64,000 bases of DNA from Apoda limacodes (Eukaryota; Arthropoda; Insecta; Lepidoptera; Limacodidae), in the NCBI GenBank assembly GCA_946406115.1, contig OX291548.1, positions 6,250,373-6,314,372 on the forward strand, given 5' to 3'. The notes below the pieces were generated by a model. The model did no database searches. It was not told the origin of the DNA and worked only from the letters and a program-made list of their open reading frames with translations. The translations under genes and the position numbers were made by a program. Below, piece after piece: positions 34,200 to 45,049 of this stretch (position 1 is its first letter; each line of letters opens with the position of its first letter).

Positions 34200-37128
34200 A
34201 TCATTATTAGTTTTATCATCAAGCGACTCGATGTCTAATGAATGATATAAAATAATCATGGCTTTTCTTTATTTTTAGACGCCAATTAGGAATAGTTACT
34301 AAATAACATAGCTAGATTTCTTTACAAATCAAATATCAATTAACTACTTTGGAATAAGGACTAAGAACCCAGTGCAACGTGTCGCTTAAGCAAACGGCAT
34401 AAATAGGTACAAACCTACCGTACCTTGATGAAGGTGAGGATCTAATTACGCCCAAGTGTCTGGACAAGTAGCAAGTCCTACCATAGCACTTCTAAGAAGC
34501 GATGAGACTAAGGTCATAAGTTCTAATTCCTCATATCATCACGCGTCAGTGAGTTGGGTTCAATATTTGAAGATCAAATTAAAAACTTTACTTATGACAT
34601 GGTACCATGCGATTTGAAAAACAATAGGCAATTTTAAAATTACAAAAAAAAATTTTTTTTTTTTAATTAAACTATTTACATTGTAAATCTTGTTTATTAA
34701 GTGTTTTAATTTACAAAACATGTATTTGATTTACTACAAAATTATGTTTCGTTTGTGACTTGTGCTAATTGAACGCACGCAATAAAACAGTATTGTAATT
34801 AGTTTGTAAAGCTAGTTATAGTTAATTTACTTGATGATTAGAAAGTGTTTTTAGAAACCCATTTGAATAGGAAGAATTTATATATTTATATAAGCTGAAT
34901 TGATGAAGCCAAGAAACTTAAGGGAAGGGTATATATTTAAGGGAACCGTAGCCAAAGATATATATCTCTCTTCACTCTTAAGACGTAAAAGCCCATCATA
35001 TATGAAACAATTATAGTACCATATGGACACCTAGGTATAAAATATATTGTGTTTGATTTTCACTGGTAAAATTTGTTTATCAAACCTTCGAAAATAAAAA
35101 TGTAAAAACATTTAGCCTTACAAAAAATCAGAAAATTTAAATAAAGTAATAAAGAGAACGCTGAAAACATTGCAAATGTTGATTACACGGACATTAAGTT
35201 TAACGGATTCTCGTTGGTGTGCCAAATAGCGCGGTGTATAAATCCGTAGCAAATCGTTTAATTCAGCAAAATGCTTGGCAATTTTCAGAGGCGCTGCTAT
35301 TTACAAAGAAAAATTGCACTTCAGTCCCTTGTGTTTTATTATGTATTACATTCAAATTTCCGTTCAGATTTTGCGTATTTAGAAAATGGATTCCATTTTT
35401 CTTACGTAGCTACGCGCACATTGAAAACGAGGATAACTTCTATCATGCCGATAGCGATTTCTTGTATCTTTTAGTGTTTTTTAAAATATACTCGTGAGCT
35501 CTGATTCTTTTTATTTCAATTTTATCTATTATTTATAACAAGATTATTAAGATTAAACATTAATTAAAAAAAATATAAGCATCTTTATTTATTTTTTTTG
35601 TTTAGTACTCTTAACGATCACCTTTTCTCTCAGCAACATTAATGTATAGTAGGCAGCATGGTTTGGTAAATTATAAAGGCAAAATAGTGAATACTTTTTA
35701 GACGAGGGATTTTAAAGGGAAAGTCAAAATAGGCCTTGTGATTAGTTGCACACTTTTCCTGCAGTTGACATTCCTAAAATCATCAATTTCTTATGAGTAA
35801 GCTTTAACGAGCAGTGACGGTAAAACATATCCAACCAAAAACATTTTCATGTAAAATGTTGCCAGAACGAGACCATATATGGCTCACACTGTCAAAAACT
35901 TTTTAGATCACATGTGGAGCAAAGCTGTTAATTATACACGCCCTTCCTCTACAAGCCCTAACTTAACAAAATCTACACCTTAGTAAAAATATGTGGCTTT
36001 GCCATTTCGCTATTACAAGAATTATTGTATAACAGAAAATTCATAAACAGTGAATAAATTTTTCACCTTACGACCATGTGATGGTAGCGAAACGGCCACT
36101 AGCTTACATACGAAATGCCGTGCCCCGATAATATGCGTTGTTGAACGTACGTTTATTTTTAGTTAAATAATCGTCAGTTAAATTTTTGTTCCAATACGTA
36201 AAACTTATTAATGTGAATATATCTTGGTATTATTATATCTATCACCTTACCTTAATGCTTTAATATTTGTTAGTACTACATATCAAGTAATTTATCTCAG
36301 CACACGGAAACGCACCACCAAGTTCTATTTCTATAATAACCTCTGCTGCACATATAATAATGCTGTACCTATATCATAAACAAATTCAAATATACAGGCT
36401 GAAGATAAAAAAATATCTAGACAAGTATGTTTTATTTATATATTGCAATATTAGGGTGATTTTAAAAGATTTTAAGATTTTTTCAAGGAGAAAAATTTTT
36501 TTGTTAGATAAATTTCAACCTTTTATACCTGAAATACTTCATCCATTTTTGGTTCAATAAATATTGAATTGTTTTATTATTACTTCAAAAGACTGCTTAA
36601 GAACAACGTTTATTGAATAAGAATCTACTTTTTTGTTACCACGGATGTAGATTTTTGATGTTATTTAAATTTGTAAAACCATAGACGGAATACAAATACA
36701 ATTTCAACCTAGCATTTGACACATTTAATATTTTCCTCTTGGAAAAATAGGCGTCCTAAATGTATTCTCAAATCTACAGGAATATTATTCGGGACGGATG
36801 GCGCTTGAATTTTAATTGGCGATTACAACTCTGGTTCTGCTCTTCGAGTGTTACAACGGCGCATATTGATTTGATAAGATTGCTGACAGATTTTGCTTAA
36901 CATTATACATTTTTTTTTTCATTTCAATATTATGAACTAAGTGGTGTTTCTCGTGTAATTTAAAAATTATCAATAACAACGTTTCTTATTTTGATAATTT
37001 TAAACTTTATTCGATGGGGCTTGATCTGGAGCAAAGAGCCCGAGTTTTTCCAAAATAAAATTGAAAGAGGATCGGATCACAAAGGGTAGAGTATTAAATG
37101 TGTTTAGATATATTTAGTTGTTTAAGAT
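34200..37128. other. AT-rich stretch, nothing recognised
   Basis: Frames of 66-92 codons at 35,219, 35,271 and 36,360 overlap each other or are low-complexity. No domain or repeat match. Confidence 0.4.
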
Positions 37129-37391
37129 AGATAGATAGATTTAAATAAATAAATAAATATATTTGAACATTACACACAGCGCCGTCTGGCCGAAAAGTAA
37201 ACAAAGCTTGTGTTAAGGACACCAGACAACGGATAAAAAATCATTTATTTCTTTTTTTTTGTAAATACATACATATCATACATAATTACCCCTAGACTCA
37301 AGACAAAATTACATATATGTTTGTACAGTGCGGCAATCGAACCCCTACCCTTTGCACAGCAGTCGGCCTCACTACCAACTAGGCTGCGAGG
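37129..37391 (-). mobile_element. tRNA-derived SINE, copy 2, with GATA/AAAT tail
   Basis: In minus orientation CTCGCAGCCTAGTTGGTAGT and GGTTCGATTGCC give the A- and B-box positions. The body ends GCCAGACGGCGCTGTGTGTA and runs into (ATTT)n then (ATCT)n simple repeats at 37,129-37,160. A variable short-repeat tail is a usual SINE 3' end. Confidence 0.8.
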
Positions 37392-37604
37392 AGATATATA
37401 CTTTATTGCACACCAAAACTGTCAATTTTTTTGTGTAAAAGTTTCGCTATCTTTGCTGATTATGAGCTAATTTAGATAAAGGCAAAAATCCTAGTAAAAT
37501 ATGTCCAAGTTCGTACTTAAATAAATTTTTTGAAAAGTTTCAACGAAAACAATAAACTGACTTGAAAACCCTATTACAAAATAGAAAAAGGAAACCTTTG
37601 AAGC

Positions 37605-37700
37605 AGATTGAATTCAAAATTCAAAATCTTTTTATTGAAATGGGGTTCTAAGAACACTTTTAAATCGTCAAGACCAATAAACAAGAATTTACTTTAAAAC
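37605..37700 (-). repeat. Interspersed element end (AAATTCAAAATCTTTTTATT)
   Basis: TTGAATTCAAAATTCAAAAT followed by CTTTTTATTGAAA, and farther on ACACTTTTAAATCGTCAAGA, match from memory the reversed 3' end of a common lepidopteran element with AATAAAAAGATTTTGAATTT near its poly-A site. The related body may be at 48.6 kb. Confidence 0.45.
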
Positions 37701-37799
37701 TAATTACAATGCAAACTGGTTTATGTCTAGCATCCAATAATTGTCTTTCATTAGTAAATACACAAAAAAACATAATATTACAGTTAAATAATAAACACA

Positions 37800-37925
37800 T
37801 ATTTACCAATCAGCTATGCAGGAACCAAACCATCAAGTATACAACATCTATCCAAATCTGCTTACACACACACACATACACGCACGCAGCTACGCGTCAC
37901 TCCCCCACACAGACGAACCCCACCA
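37800..37925 (+). repeat. Dispersed repeat family J, copy 2
   Basis: AATCAGCTATGCAGGAACCA, AACCATCAAGTATACAACAT, CTATCCAAATCT and a CACACACATACACG run parallel 22,510-22,650. The 74-codon frame across it is not supported as a gene. Confidence 0.45.
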
Positions 37926-38439
37926 AAACTTAAATTTATAAAGAATATAAAGTGTGTACTTCTTCTGTTTTCTTCTCCATGAAGTAAGTTGCCAACAAAT
38001 AATTTTCTCCTGTCTTTGCTGCACAGTTTCAGCTTACACTATAATATAACGGAACGACTCTTCAGGTGGCCCACCTCCGGCAAAGAACCGGTTAATGTAG
38101 AAAACGATGGAAGTTTCTAGGCATCCACTCTTAGGTCCATTACCGGCGTTGTGATTTTAAATAAAGAAATCAAAGAATCTCTGTGAGTTTTGACATTGCT
38201 ATGTCACAACATATTACTTTACGTTTAGCTTGACGTGGATGATTAAAAATCTGCTCTTAGATATTTTAAAACTACACTCAAACTTAAATTGAACATCGTT
38301 TTAAGCTGCAACACTGTTGCCTTCTGTAAAATACTTTCATTGATAAAACCATGCGAAATGGTATGTTCATGTTAAGTGTTTGTCTTATGTGCTGTGATTA
38401 GTGTATAATTGGCAAGTCACTAATCATTATATTTTCTGT

Positions 38440-38880
38440 TCACGCAGGACGGCTTTATTTAGCTAAACCGTCACCTTTCGGCTCTGTGCCGTAACTGAGG
38501 TCTGGGAGAAGCCTACTCTTCTCATCTACTGCGAGGACCAGTGCGCGTCAGCCTTCTAGCGACTTCAACGCTGAGGGAGGCCTGGAGTGCTCTATACTCC
38601 AAATCCTGTGCTTCAGCCTGAGCACCGCTGATCACCGTAGCTACGGGGCGAACTTCTGCCACGTGCTTCTTAGTATCGTGACAGTCACGTGCGGCATTGC
38701 ATTATGCCAGCCACGTGCAGCATATCATTCTGCCGGCTTACTAAAGCCCTGGCCGTACACTACTCACTACACGTCGTTAGGTCACCTAAATTCAGTCCCG
38801 CCCGCGTCTGATCGACGTGGAAGATCGCTGATAGGGCTCTAGGTCGAAGAAACTATTGTATAGTCTATCTTAAGTATATA
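38440..38880. other. GC-rich block, unidentified
   Basis: About 440 bp of distinctly higher GC with no frame longer than 60 codons. It could be a retroelement leader or LTR piece, because a TGTTATAACA palindrome lies downstream near 39,199, but no matching second copy exists in the window. Confidence 0.35.
38660..38737. repeat. Three 26-bp units, each starting CACGTG
   Basis: CACGTG occurs at 38,660, 38,686 and 38,712, exactly 26 bp apart. Units 2 and 3 are clearly alike (CACGTGCRGCATWNCATTMT then GCC), and unit 1 shares the start and the length. CACGTG is the canonical E-box bound by bHLH factors such as CLOCK/CYCLE, USF and Myc. Whether it is used here is unknown. Confidence 0.6.
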
Positions 38881-39504
38881 CTTGAAAACCGCACACTTAG
38901 AAATCTGTGTCGGCAGGCTTACGGTTTCTCTATCTTTCTGTTTAATTAGGTATTTCTCTACTGATGTAAAATAGATAGTTATTTTTTATATTTATTAAGG
39001 GTTAAGAATCGCCTTGTGTGATTAGGTTACTACTGACCATTAAATATTGTTATTATTAACCGTGAAAGAGTATTTATTATAACCTGCCTTACCCTTGAAA
39101 AGTATTTTCTTTGATTGCCGCTGAACTCGCTCTACCTGAATCTCTATCTCCTGAGCACCTAGTCGGTGCATCGGTAACAGAATACTCCTACTCTATCCTG
39201 TTATAACACCTAAAACATACTGTTTTAATGATTCATTTGCTCAAGTGGTATATTTTTTACTTTTAAGTTGGATTTTTGCAAAAGTTGTAATTTTTTTCTT
39301 CAAATGTTTTCTAGAAATAAATGAATAGAAATATATATACGGAGGTACGTTAAAAAAACTGTTTAACGAATAATTTTATCACCTTTTGATTATTTTTAAA
39401 TATTTTAATCTTTAGTATGGTTTCTCGAGATATAACAAGTTAACAAAATTTTTGACAAAATATTTTAACTTATCATGGATCTATTCGCAAGAGCCAAAAG
39501 CAAA

Positions 39505-40460
39505 GATATTATTTTTATCTAACAATGTGTGTTGCAGTAGAAACAGCGGAGGAGATAGAACAGAGCTTTGCGGGACACCAGCACTAATGTCCATGCCATC
39601 AGAGCAATTACCGTCAACAACGGCTGATAGGCGTCTGCCGGACAAAACGCTAGCCACCCATTTGCACAAACCCTCGTGCACTCCGTAAGATTGCAATTTC
39701 GATTGAAGACCCCGGTGCCAGACCCGATCGAACGCCTCGTCCAGGCTCTATGCCAATGCTTCTTCCTGACTCTCAGTGGCTAGTGCGCAACAGTGTGCGA
39801 GATAAACTAGAATGTCACCAGTCGAGCGACCGTGGCGATAGCCATATTGACGGCTGAACAAGTCGTGTTTTTATAGGTATCTTAGAAGATGTGTGTTGAT
39901 CGCACGCTCCATCATCTTGGAGACGATGTTGGTATTAGCGATAGGCCTAGAATTCGATGGATCTGTTCTATCGCCCTTTTTGGGCACCGGGTCGCAGTCT
40001 TCCATGGAGACGGAAATTGCCTAGTGTGGTAGGAAAGCGCTAAGAGGTGCGTAAGTATAGGACATAACTCAGGAGTACATTGTTTTAACAACATTACTGG
40101 TATACCGTCTGGCCCATTTGACTTATGAACGTCTAGAGATAGCAACGCCCGCCGGAACTCCCACTGTGTTATTGAGATTTCTGGCATTGTCTTACCGCAC
40201 CACGGTATAGTAGGTGATACAGCGCCATCGTCATTCATATTCAAGTTTGAGGCAAAAAGACTGCCCAGTAGACTGGCTTTCTCTTTAGCACTATGGGCGA
40301 CGTCACCATAGGTCTTTTGCAGTGGTAGTTACGACGACTGGCTACCTTTGGCAGCTTTAGAAACCAGAAAGTAGGAGTCTCAGAAGGATAGCTCGCAAGC
40401 TGCCTACCTATTTTGCCGATGAACGGGAATTTAGCTCTGGCAGTTGCTTAAATTTCCCCT
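39505..40460 (-). pseudogene. Jockey-like LINE reverse transcriptase remnant
   Basis: Minus-strand pieces in order are: IGRQLASYPSETPTFWFL (about 40,420-40,360); HSAKEKASLLGSLFASNLN and ISITQWEFRRALLSLDVHKS then NGPDGIPVMLLKQC (40,300-40,060), the conserved K-x-x-G-P-D-G-I-P block upstream of the RT core; LSYHTRQFPSPWKTA (about 40,050-40,000); SRPIANTNIVSKMMERAI; RQYGYRHGRSTGDILVYL; a SLDEAFDRVWHRGL version of motif A; and CKWVASVLSGRR followed by AGVPQSSVLSPPLFLL (motif B, with the normal G after Q changed to S). Several stops and frame changes are present. The element is cut at the RT, before motif C, and the endonuclease is missing. The family match is from memory of lepidopteran jockey-type polyproteins. 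Confidence 0.85.
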
Positions 40461-40559
40461 AATGTTGCAAAATTCCCCATAATATGTCGATGCAGTAGCC
40501 GCGGTAAAATCTCTTTTTCTTTAATTTTTTCTGGCATTTTTTTTTGAATTACTTAGACT

Positions 40560-40858
40560 AAATTTAGGGAGTAAGGGGAGAACGGAGCATAACATCTTTT
40601 CCGACCCAAATTGTCAACCCCACCTGCACGCGCCAAATGGCGGCGGCAACCAATAGGTTGCCGTGGTGCTCCCTGCTAGAGAACAGACGGGGCTCTGGCG
40701 ACCGAGTCAATGGCGGTATAACCATTCCTCCCCGCTGGGCAACTGGCTGGAAGAGGCTGCAACGGCCTTGGGGTCTAAATAACCACAAAAACGACGAATG
40801 TAGGAGGACATTGGGGCCCCACTACATATTATTTGCCCTTAGTAAACTAAACTTGACT
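40560..40858 (+). other. GC-rich leader-like segment before SINE and RTE element
   Basis: About 240 GC-rich bases open in plus frame from an ATG at 40,637 (MAAATNRLPWCSLLENRR, then NGGITIPPRWATGWKRLQRP). It runs into the SINE. Position suggests it is the 5' untranslated or leader part of the RTE-type LINE that resumes after the SINE. This is an inference from order only. Confidence 0.35.
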
Positions 40859-41140
40859 CCCTCGCAGCCTAGTTGGTAGTGTGGTCGTCAGCTGTGCAGA
40901 GGGTGTGGGTTCGATTCCCGCACAGGACAAACATTTATGTAATAAATATTTGTGTTTGTCTTGAGTCTGGGTGTAATTATGTATGATATGTATGTATTTA
41001 CAAAAAAAAATAAAAAAAAGTAATATATGTATTTGTATCCGTTGTTTGGTATCCATAACACAAGCTTTGCTTACTTTGGGGCCAGACGGCGCTGTGTGTA
41101 ATATCCAAATATATTATTGTTGTTTATTATTATTAGTAAA
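40859..41140 (+). mobile_element. tRNA-derived SINE, copy 3 (best preserved)
   Basis: A-box-like TAGTTGGTAGTG at 40,870-40,881 and a near-perfect B-box GGTTCGATTCC at 40,908-40,918. The tRNA-related head is followed by the shared body (TTTGTGTTTGTCTTGAGTCT, CAAGCTTTGCTTACTTTGGG, CCAGACGGCGCTGTGTGTAA) and a TTATT-rich tail to about 41,140. TTAGTAAA occurs at 40,839-40,846 and again at 41,133-41,140 and might be a target duplication, but it is not flush with the conserved SINE head. The copy separates the GC-rich leader-like segment from the RTE reading frame. Confidence 0.85.
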
Positions 41141-41150
41141 ACCATATGTC

Positions 41151-42016
41151 ATGTCCGAATCAAGAAATAGTAAGCCATGTAAACCGACTAGCACTCGGCG
41201 TCGAAGAGTTGCCAGGCTCGACAATGTTAAATTGGAGACTGGTGAAGATCCCAATGCGAATAAAATGAAAATTACAAAGAAGAAACAAGAAGATATCATA
41301 AATTTGAGTACTTGGAACGTCTGGGGACTAAATAAAAAGGGGAAATTAGAAAATGTCATAACAGAAATGGTAAGATTAAAGATAGATATAATGGGGATTA
41401 GTGAAACAAAACTCGCTGATTGATAAAGATGACTAGCGGGAGGATTGATAAAGATGACGCCACGCTGTTCTATACGGGAAACCCAACCGATCAAAAATGT
41501 AACTACCACGGAGTTGATATTATGGTGAGCAATAAACTTCGAAAGTACGTTTCGAATGTTCTTTACCTTTCTAATAGATGCATGATGCTAACAATCAGTG
41601 CCCATCCTTTCAACTTAAACATAGTTCAAGTCTATGCACCAACATGTGATGGTGATGACCAGGAAGTGGAAGAATTTTATGAGAAAATAGACCAAATATT
41701 AAAGTCAGTTAAATCACAGGATATCAACATAATAATGGAGGACTTAAATGCAAAGGTGGGACAAGGAGAAGAAGAGAAAATTGTGGGGAAATTTGGCTTA
41801 GGGAAAAGGAATGATAGAGGAGACAGGCTCATAGATTTTTGACATCCTGCAAGACGACTTTACACATGGCGGTCACCAGCTGACAAACCATCACATGTTG
41901 TAAGAAACCAGATCGATTTTATTATTATAAAAGACCGGTTTAAAAAATCCATAATTCAAGTCAAAACCTATCCCGAGGCTGATATAAAATCTGACCCTAA
42001 CCCTGTTTTTGCCAAG
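41151..42016 (+). pseudogene. RTE endonuclease domain (APE-like), broken
   Basis: Frame 1 from ATG 41,151 carries a basic N-terminus, then LSTWNVWGLNKKGKLENVIT and KIDIMGISETK: the APE-type endonuclease start with the metal-binding Asn (WN) and Glu (SETK). It stops at 41,421. A second frame, 41,420-41,842, carries LNIVQVYAPTCDGDDQEVEE and INIIMEDLNAKVGQG; the usual G-D-F/L-N-A motif reads E-D-L-N-A. After another break RLYTWRSPADKP, VVRNQIDFIII and SDPNPVF follow. In the last motif the catalytic His expected in S-D-H-x-x-V is Pro (CCT at 41,996-41,998). The domain nicks target DNA to prime reverse transcription; this copy would be inactive even without the frame breaks. Confidence 0.8.
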
Positions 42017-44034
42017 ATGATTTTAAAGTTAAAGAAATTGAAACCGCCGTCAAATAAAATGAAAGTAGACTTAAACCGTCTTAAAGATGAGGCTGACAAA
42101 ACTTCAGTGAGTGTTAAACTTAATAACTGTATCAAACCTATATGTGAGAAGGGGAACAATCCATTAACTACATATAAAGATCTTGTGGCGGAAATAAGAA
42201 ACATAACATCGAAAGAACTAACTAGTAAAATGTTGGGAAAGCGACAAGATTGGATGACCGATGACATATCACTACTAATGAATGAAAGGCGGACTTATAA
42301 AAACATAAATGAGGATAAATATAATGAAATAGACATAAGAATTAACAGGGAAATTACAGTTGCAAGGGAACAATGGTTAACAAATAAATGTAGAGAAATA
42401 GAGGAAATACAACAGATACAAGACAGTTTTAATTTACATAAGCAGGTAAAAGAGTTCACAAATATAAACAATAAGAGAATTCCAAGTACACTTGTAAATC
42501 AAAATGGAAATATTGTTTTTAATAAAAAAGAAGCCTGCGAAGTCTGGCAAAAATATGTGCAACATCTTTTTAAGAATAACAGAATACCGACTGAGCCTCT
42601 AAGTGATCTCAACTTGGAGAGTCCAGCAATACTGAAATCAGAGTTTATATCGGCCTTAAAACATATGAAGGGTGGTAAGGCATTGGGTCTTGATGAAATT
42701 GCGATAGAAATAATAAAATTGATACATGATTATAACATAGAAGATTAAGTTTCATTATTTAACAAATTTTATCAATCAGACAATATGCTTCCTGAAGAAT
42801 GGCTCTTATCAATATTCACACCAATACCTAAAAAAGCCAATGCCAAAAGCTGCTGCGATAAAAATCATACAAACAAGAATTTACAAGAAAATTGAAGAAA
42901 ACATAAGTGACACACAATTTGGGTGTAGAGCCGGAATGGGTACTAGAGATACTTTAGTAGCTGTCCAAGTTTTAGTACAAAGATGTCTAGATGTTCAAGT
43001 AAATGTTCATCGACTTCGAAAAAGCATTAATCATGCTAAACGACAACATTAATCATGTTAAATTAATTAGTATATTAAAATCAATTGGGGTAAACGGAAA
43101 TGACATTAAATTTATAGAGAACTTATACTGGAAACAAAAAGCTATAATCAAAATTAATAACATTGTAACTGAAGAAGTCCAAATTGAGAAAGGCGTAAGG
43201 CAGGGCTGTATCTTGTCACCCTGCTTATTTAACTTATACAGAACATTCGCTACGCTGATGATACCGTTTTATTAGCTACTAACCCTAAAGACCTACAAAT
43301 AATGCTGCAAAGACTCAATAACACACTTTTACAATATGGACTAAAGATAAACACAAATAAAACAAAACACATGATTGTTAGTAAAACCCCAATGTCAGAA
43401 GCAGTAAGACCCCTAGCCTTAGATAACAAAATAATAGACAGAGTAAAAAGCTATAAATACCTGGGTTGTTGGTTAAATGAAGACTGGGAATCAGAGAAGG
43501 AAATCCGGACGAGAACTGTAATAGCCAGAAACACCTTTCAGAAAATGAGGAAGTTTCTAACTAACAGAAAAATAAACCTAAAACTGAGGTGGCGAATGGT
43601 TAAATGTTATATCATCCCAATTCTTATGTATGGGTGCGAAAGCTGGACCCTTAAAAAGAATTTGGTTAACAAACTTAGGGCTTTTGAAATGTGGATTTAT
43701 CGAAGGATGCTCAAAATCAAGTGGACTGATAAAATAACTAACGTTAGTTTTGGAAATCATGAAAAAAGACCTAGAAGTAGTATCAACAATAAAGAAGAGA
43801 AAAGCAGCATACTTTGGAAATATTTACAGAAACAAGAAATACAACCTATTGAATTTAATTATAGAGGGAAAAATTAAAGGACAGCGTGGCCGTGGTAGAA
43901 GGCACACATCATGGACCAAGAATTTAAGAGACTGGTTGGAAGCAATGAGCAAAGACAGACTAATTCACTTGACTAAAGATAGAGAGACATATAGACATAT
44001 GGTCGCCAACCTCCTGGACGGAGATGGCACTTGA
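42017..44034 (+). pseudogene. RTE reverse transcriptase and C-terminal region, broken
   Basis: Linker 42,017-42,600 includes RQDWMTDDISLLMNERRTYK. The RT begins with MKGGKALGLDEIAIEIIK, has an in-frame TAA at 42,746, and continues LPEEWLLSIFTPIPKKANAK. After a break comes SDTQFGCRAGMGTRDTL, then motif A FIDFEKA (Asp at 43,012-43,014), motif B VRQGCILSPCLFNLY (43,195-43,238) and motif C YADD (43,251-43,262). Motif C follows B after only a few codons, so roughly 20-25 codons are deleted there. The C-terminal half is better kept: INTNKTKHMIVSKTP, VKSYKYLGCWLNED, MYGCESWTLKKNL, and after one more shift KRKAAYFGNIYRNKKYN, ending at the TGA at 44,032. An intact relative would be one continuous protein of nearly 1,000 residues. 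Confidence 0.85.
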
Positions 44035-44051
44035 AAGAAGAAGAAGAAGAC
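44035..44051 (+). repeat. AAG-type simple-sequence tail
   Basis: Follows the last codon of the RTE element directly and marks its 3' end. Confidence 0.7.
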
Positions 44052-44139
44052 TAAATATGGGGATTCAGTGCAATTACAGTTTAGAGAAACAAAAGGTGCA
44101 ATACTAGAACTGTTGAAGTTCAACATAGATAATACGGTT

Positions 44140-44235
44140 GCTGGCACGGCGAGTGGAAGAGCCCCTGATCCCTCTCTGTTGTAGCCGGGTCCACCCCAGT
44201 CTCATTCTCCTGCACGACTACTACTAAAAATACTT
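44140..44235 (-). repeat. Dispersed repeat family K, copy 2
   Basis: Reverse-complement match to 34,105-34,190: GAGCCCCTGATCCCTCTCTG, TTGTAGCCGGGTC, GCACGACTACTAC, TTTACACAGCT. It lies about 90 bp past the RTE tail. Confidence 0.6.
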
Positions 44236-44249
44236 TACACAGCTTAGAC

Positions 44250-44907
44250 TAACTATAATACTTGAAAAATAACTTCATTTAATATTTGAACTCACCGCAG
44301 TGCACAGGTATAACTCACAAATAAGACGATAAAGACGAGTTCTGGATGTCTTAAGATTTAATTCATGAAATGCACTCAAGTATTCAATGTTTCGCGCTTG
44401 AGACGTCTTTCGTGTCTATTAGAAATAAATTTCTGAATTTTAATATGAAGCACATTTAGTTAAAAAAAAAGGAGAAACAGGTTAGGTGCAAGTGGAACTT
44501 TTGAATTATGCCGTGGATTTCATACTTACCTCAAACCTCAAAATAGATAGATACAGAAAGCTCACTTTATAGTACGCCTGCTAAACCCGTCTTCGCATGC
44601 ATAAATCTCGTACATTGAAGTTCAAGGTATTTCAGAGCTGCTTTTGGTTTTTTTTTGATTAGAGATATACGGAACATACATGTGTGGGCACGGCGCTAAG
44701 TTTACAGCGCTAAGTGTGAAGTGAGGGTTTTTTATATATTTATTTTGGTCTTAAACCTTTAGACTAAAATGATCTAGATTAAATATTATGTCATATTTAT
44801 GGATCTTAAAAAAATTATATCACTTTAATTTCTTTATTGTTTTGAATTAAAAACTTAAAAAGTATGGTAGAAGGTAGATTTTTTGGAAATATTCGAACAA
44901 AGTTCTT
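44250..44907. other. AT-rich stretch, nothing recognised
   Basis: No repeat partner or coding signal seen. Confidence 0.4.
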
Positions 44908-45003
44908 AAACGAACTATAGCGTGCTATAGCAAACTTCATTAGTATAATTAAGGAGTTTCACGCCGGTAACTGAATTTGGGGCGGGCGGAGTCGCTGGTA
45001 AGA
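44908..45003 (-). repeat. Dispersed repeat family F, copy 2
   Basis: CTTAAACGAACTATAG, CAAACTTCATTAGTATAATT, AAGGAGTTTCACGCCGGTAA, CTGAATTTGGGGCGGGCGGA. Reverse of 10,796-10,925. Confidence 0.65.
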
Positions 45004-45049
45004 TCTAGTAATTATATATTTTTATTTAGTTATATTTGTTGTTTATATT

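Larger units (their letters stand above)
41141..44051 (+). mobile_element. RTE-type LINE, nearly full length, inactivated
   Basis: The unit runs from the start of its endonuclease frame to a 3' AAG run (44,035-44,051) directly after the stop codon. A very short 3' UTR ending in a simple-sequence tail is typical of RTE elements, and the order endonuclease, linker, RT, C-terminal region is also theirs. From memory the protein is close to endonuclease-reverse-transcriptase entries from butterflies (Heliconius RTE type) and to the endonuclease half that is often mis-annotated as craniofacial development protein 2-like. At least five frame changes or stops are present, so it cannot encode a working protein. 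Confidence 0.85.

Noticed and set aside
38440..39210. LTR of an LTR retrotransposon
   Set aside because: GC-rich with a TGTTATAACA near one end, but no second LTR, primer-binding site or gag/pol codons in the window.
41984..42267. 99-codon minus-strand frame inside the RTE element
   Set aside because: It lies opposite well-matched endonuclease/RT codons on the plus strand and has no domain of its own.
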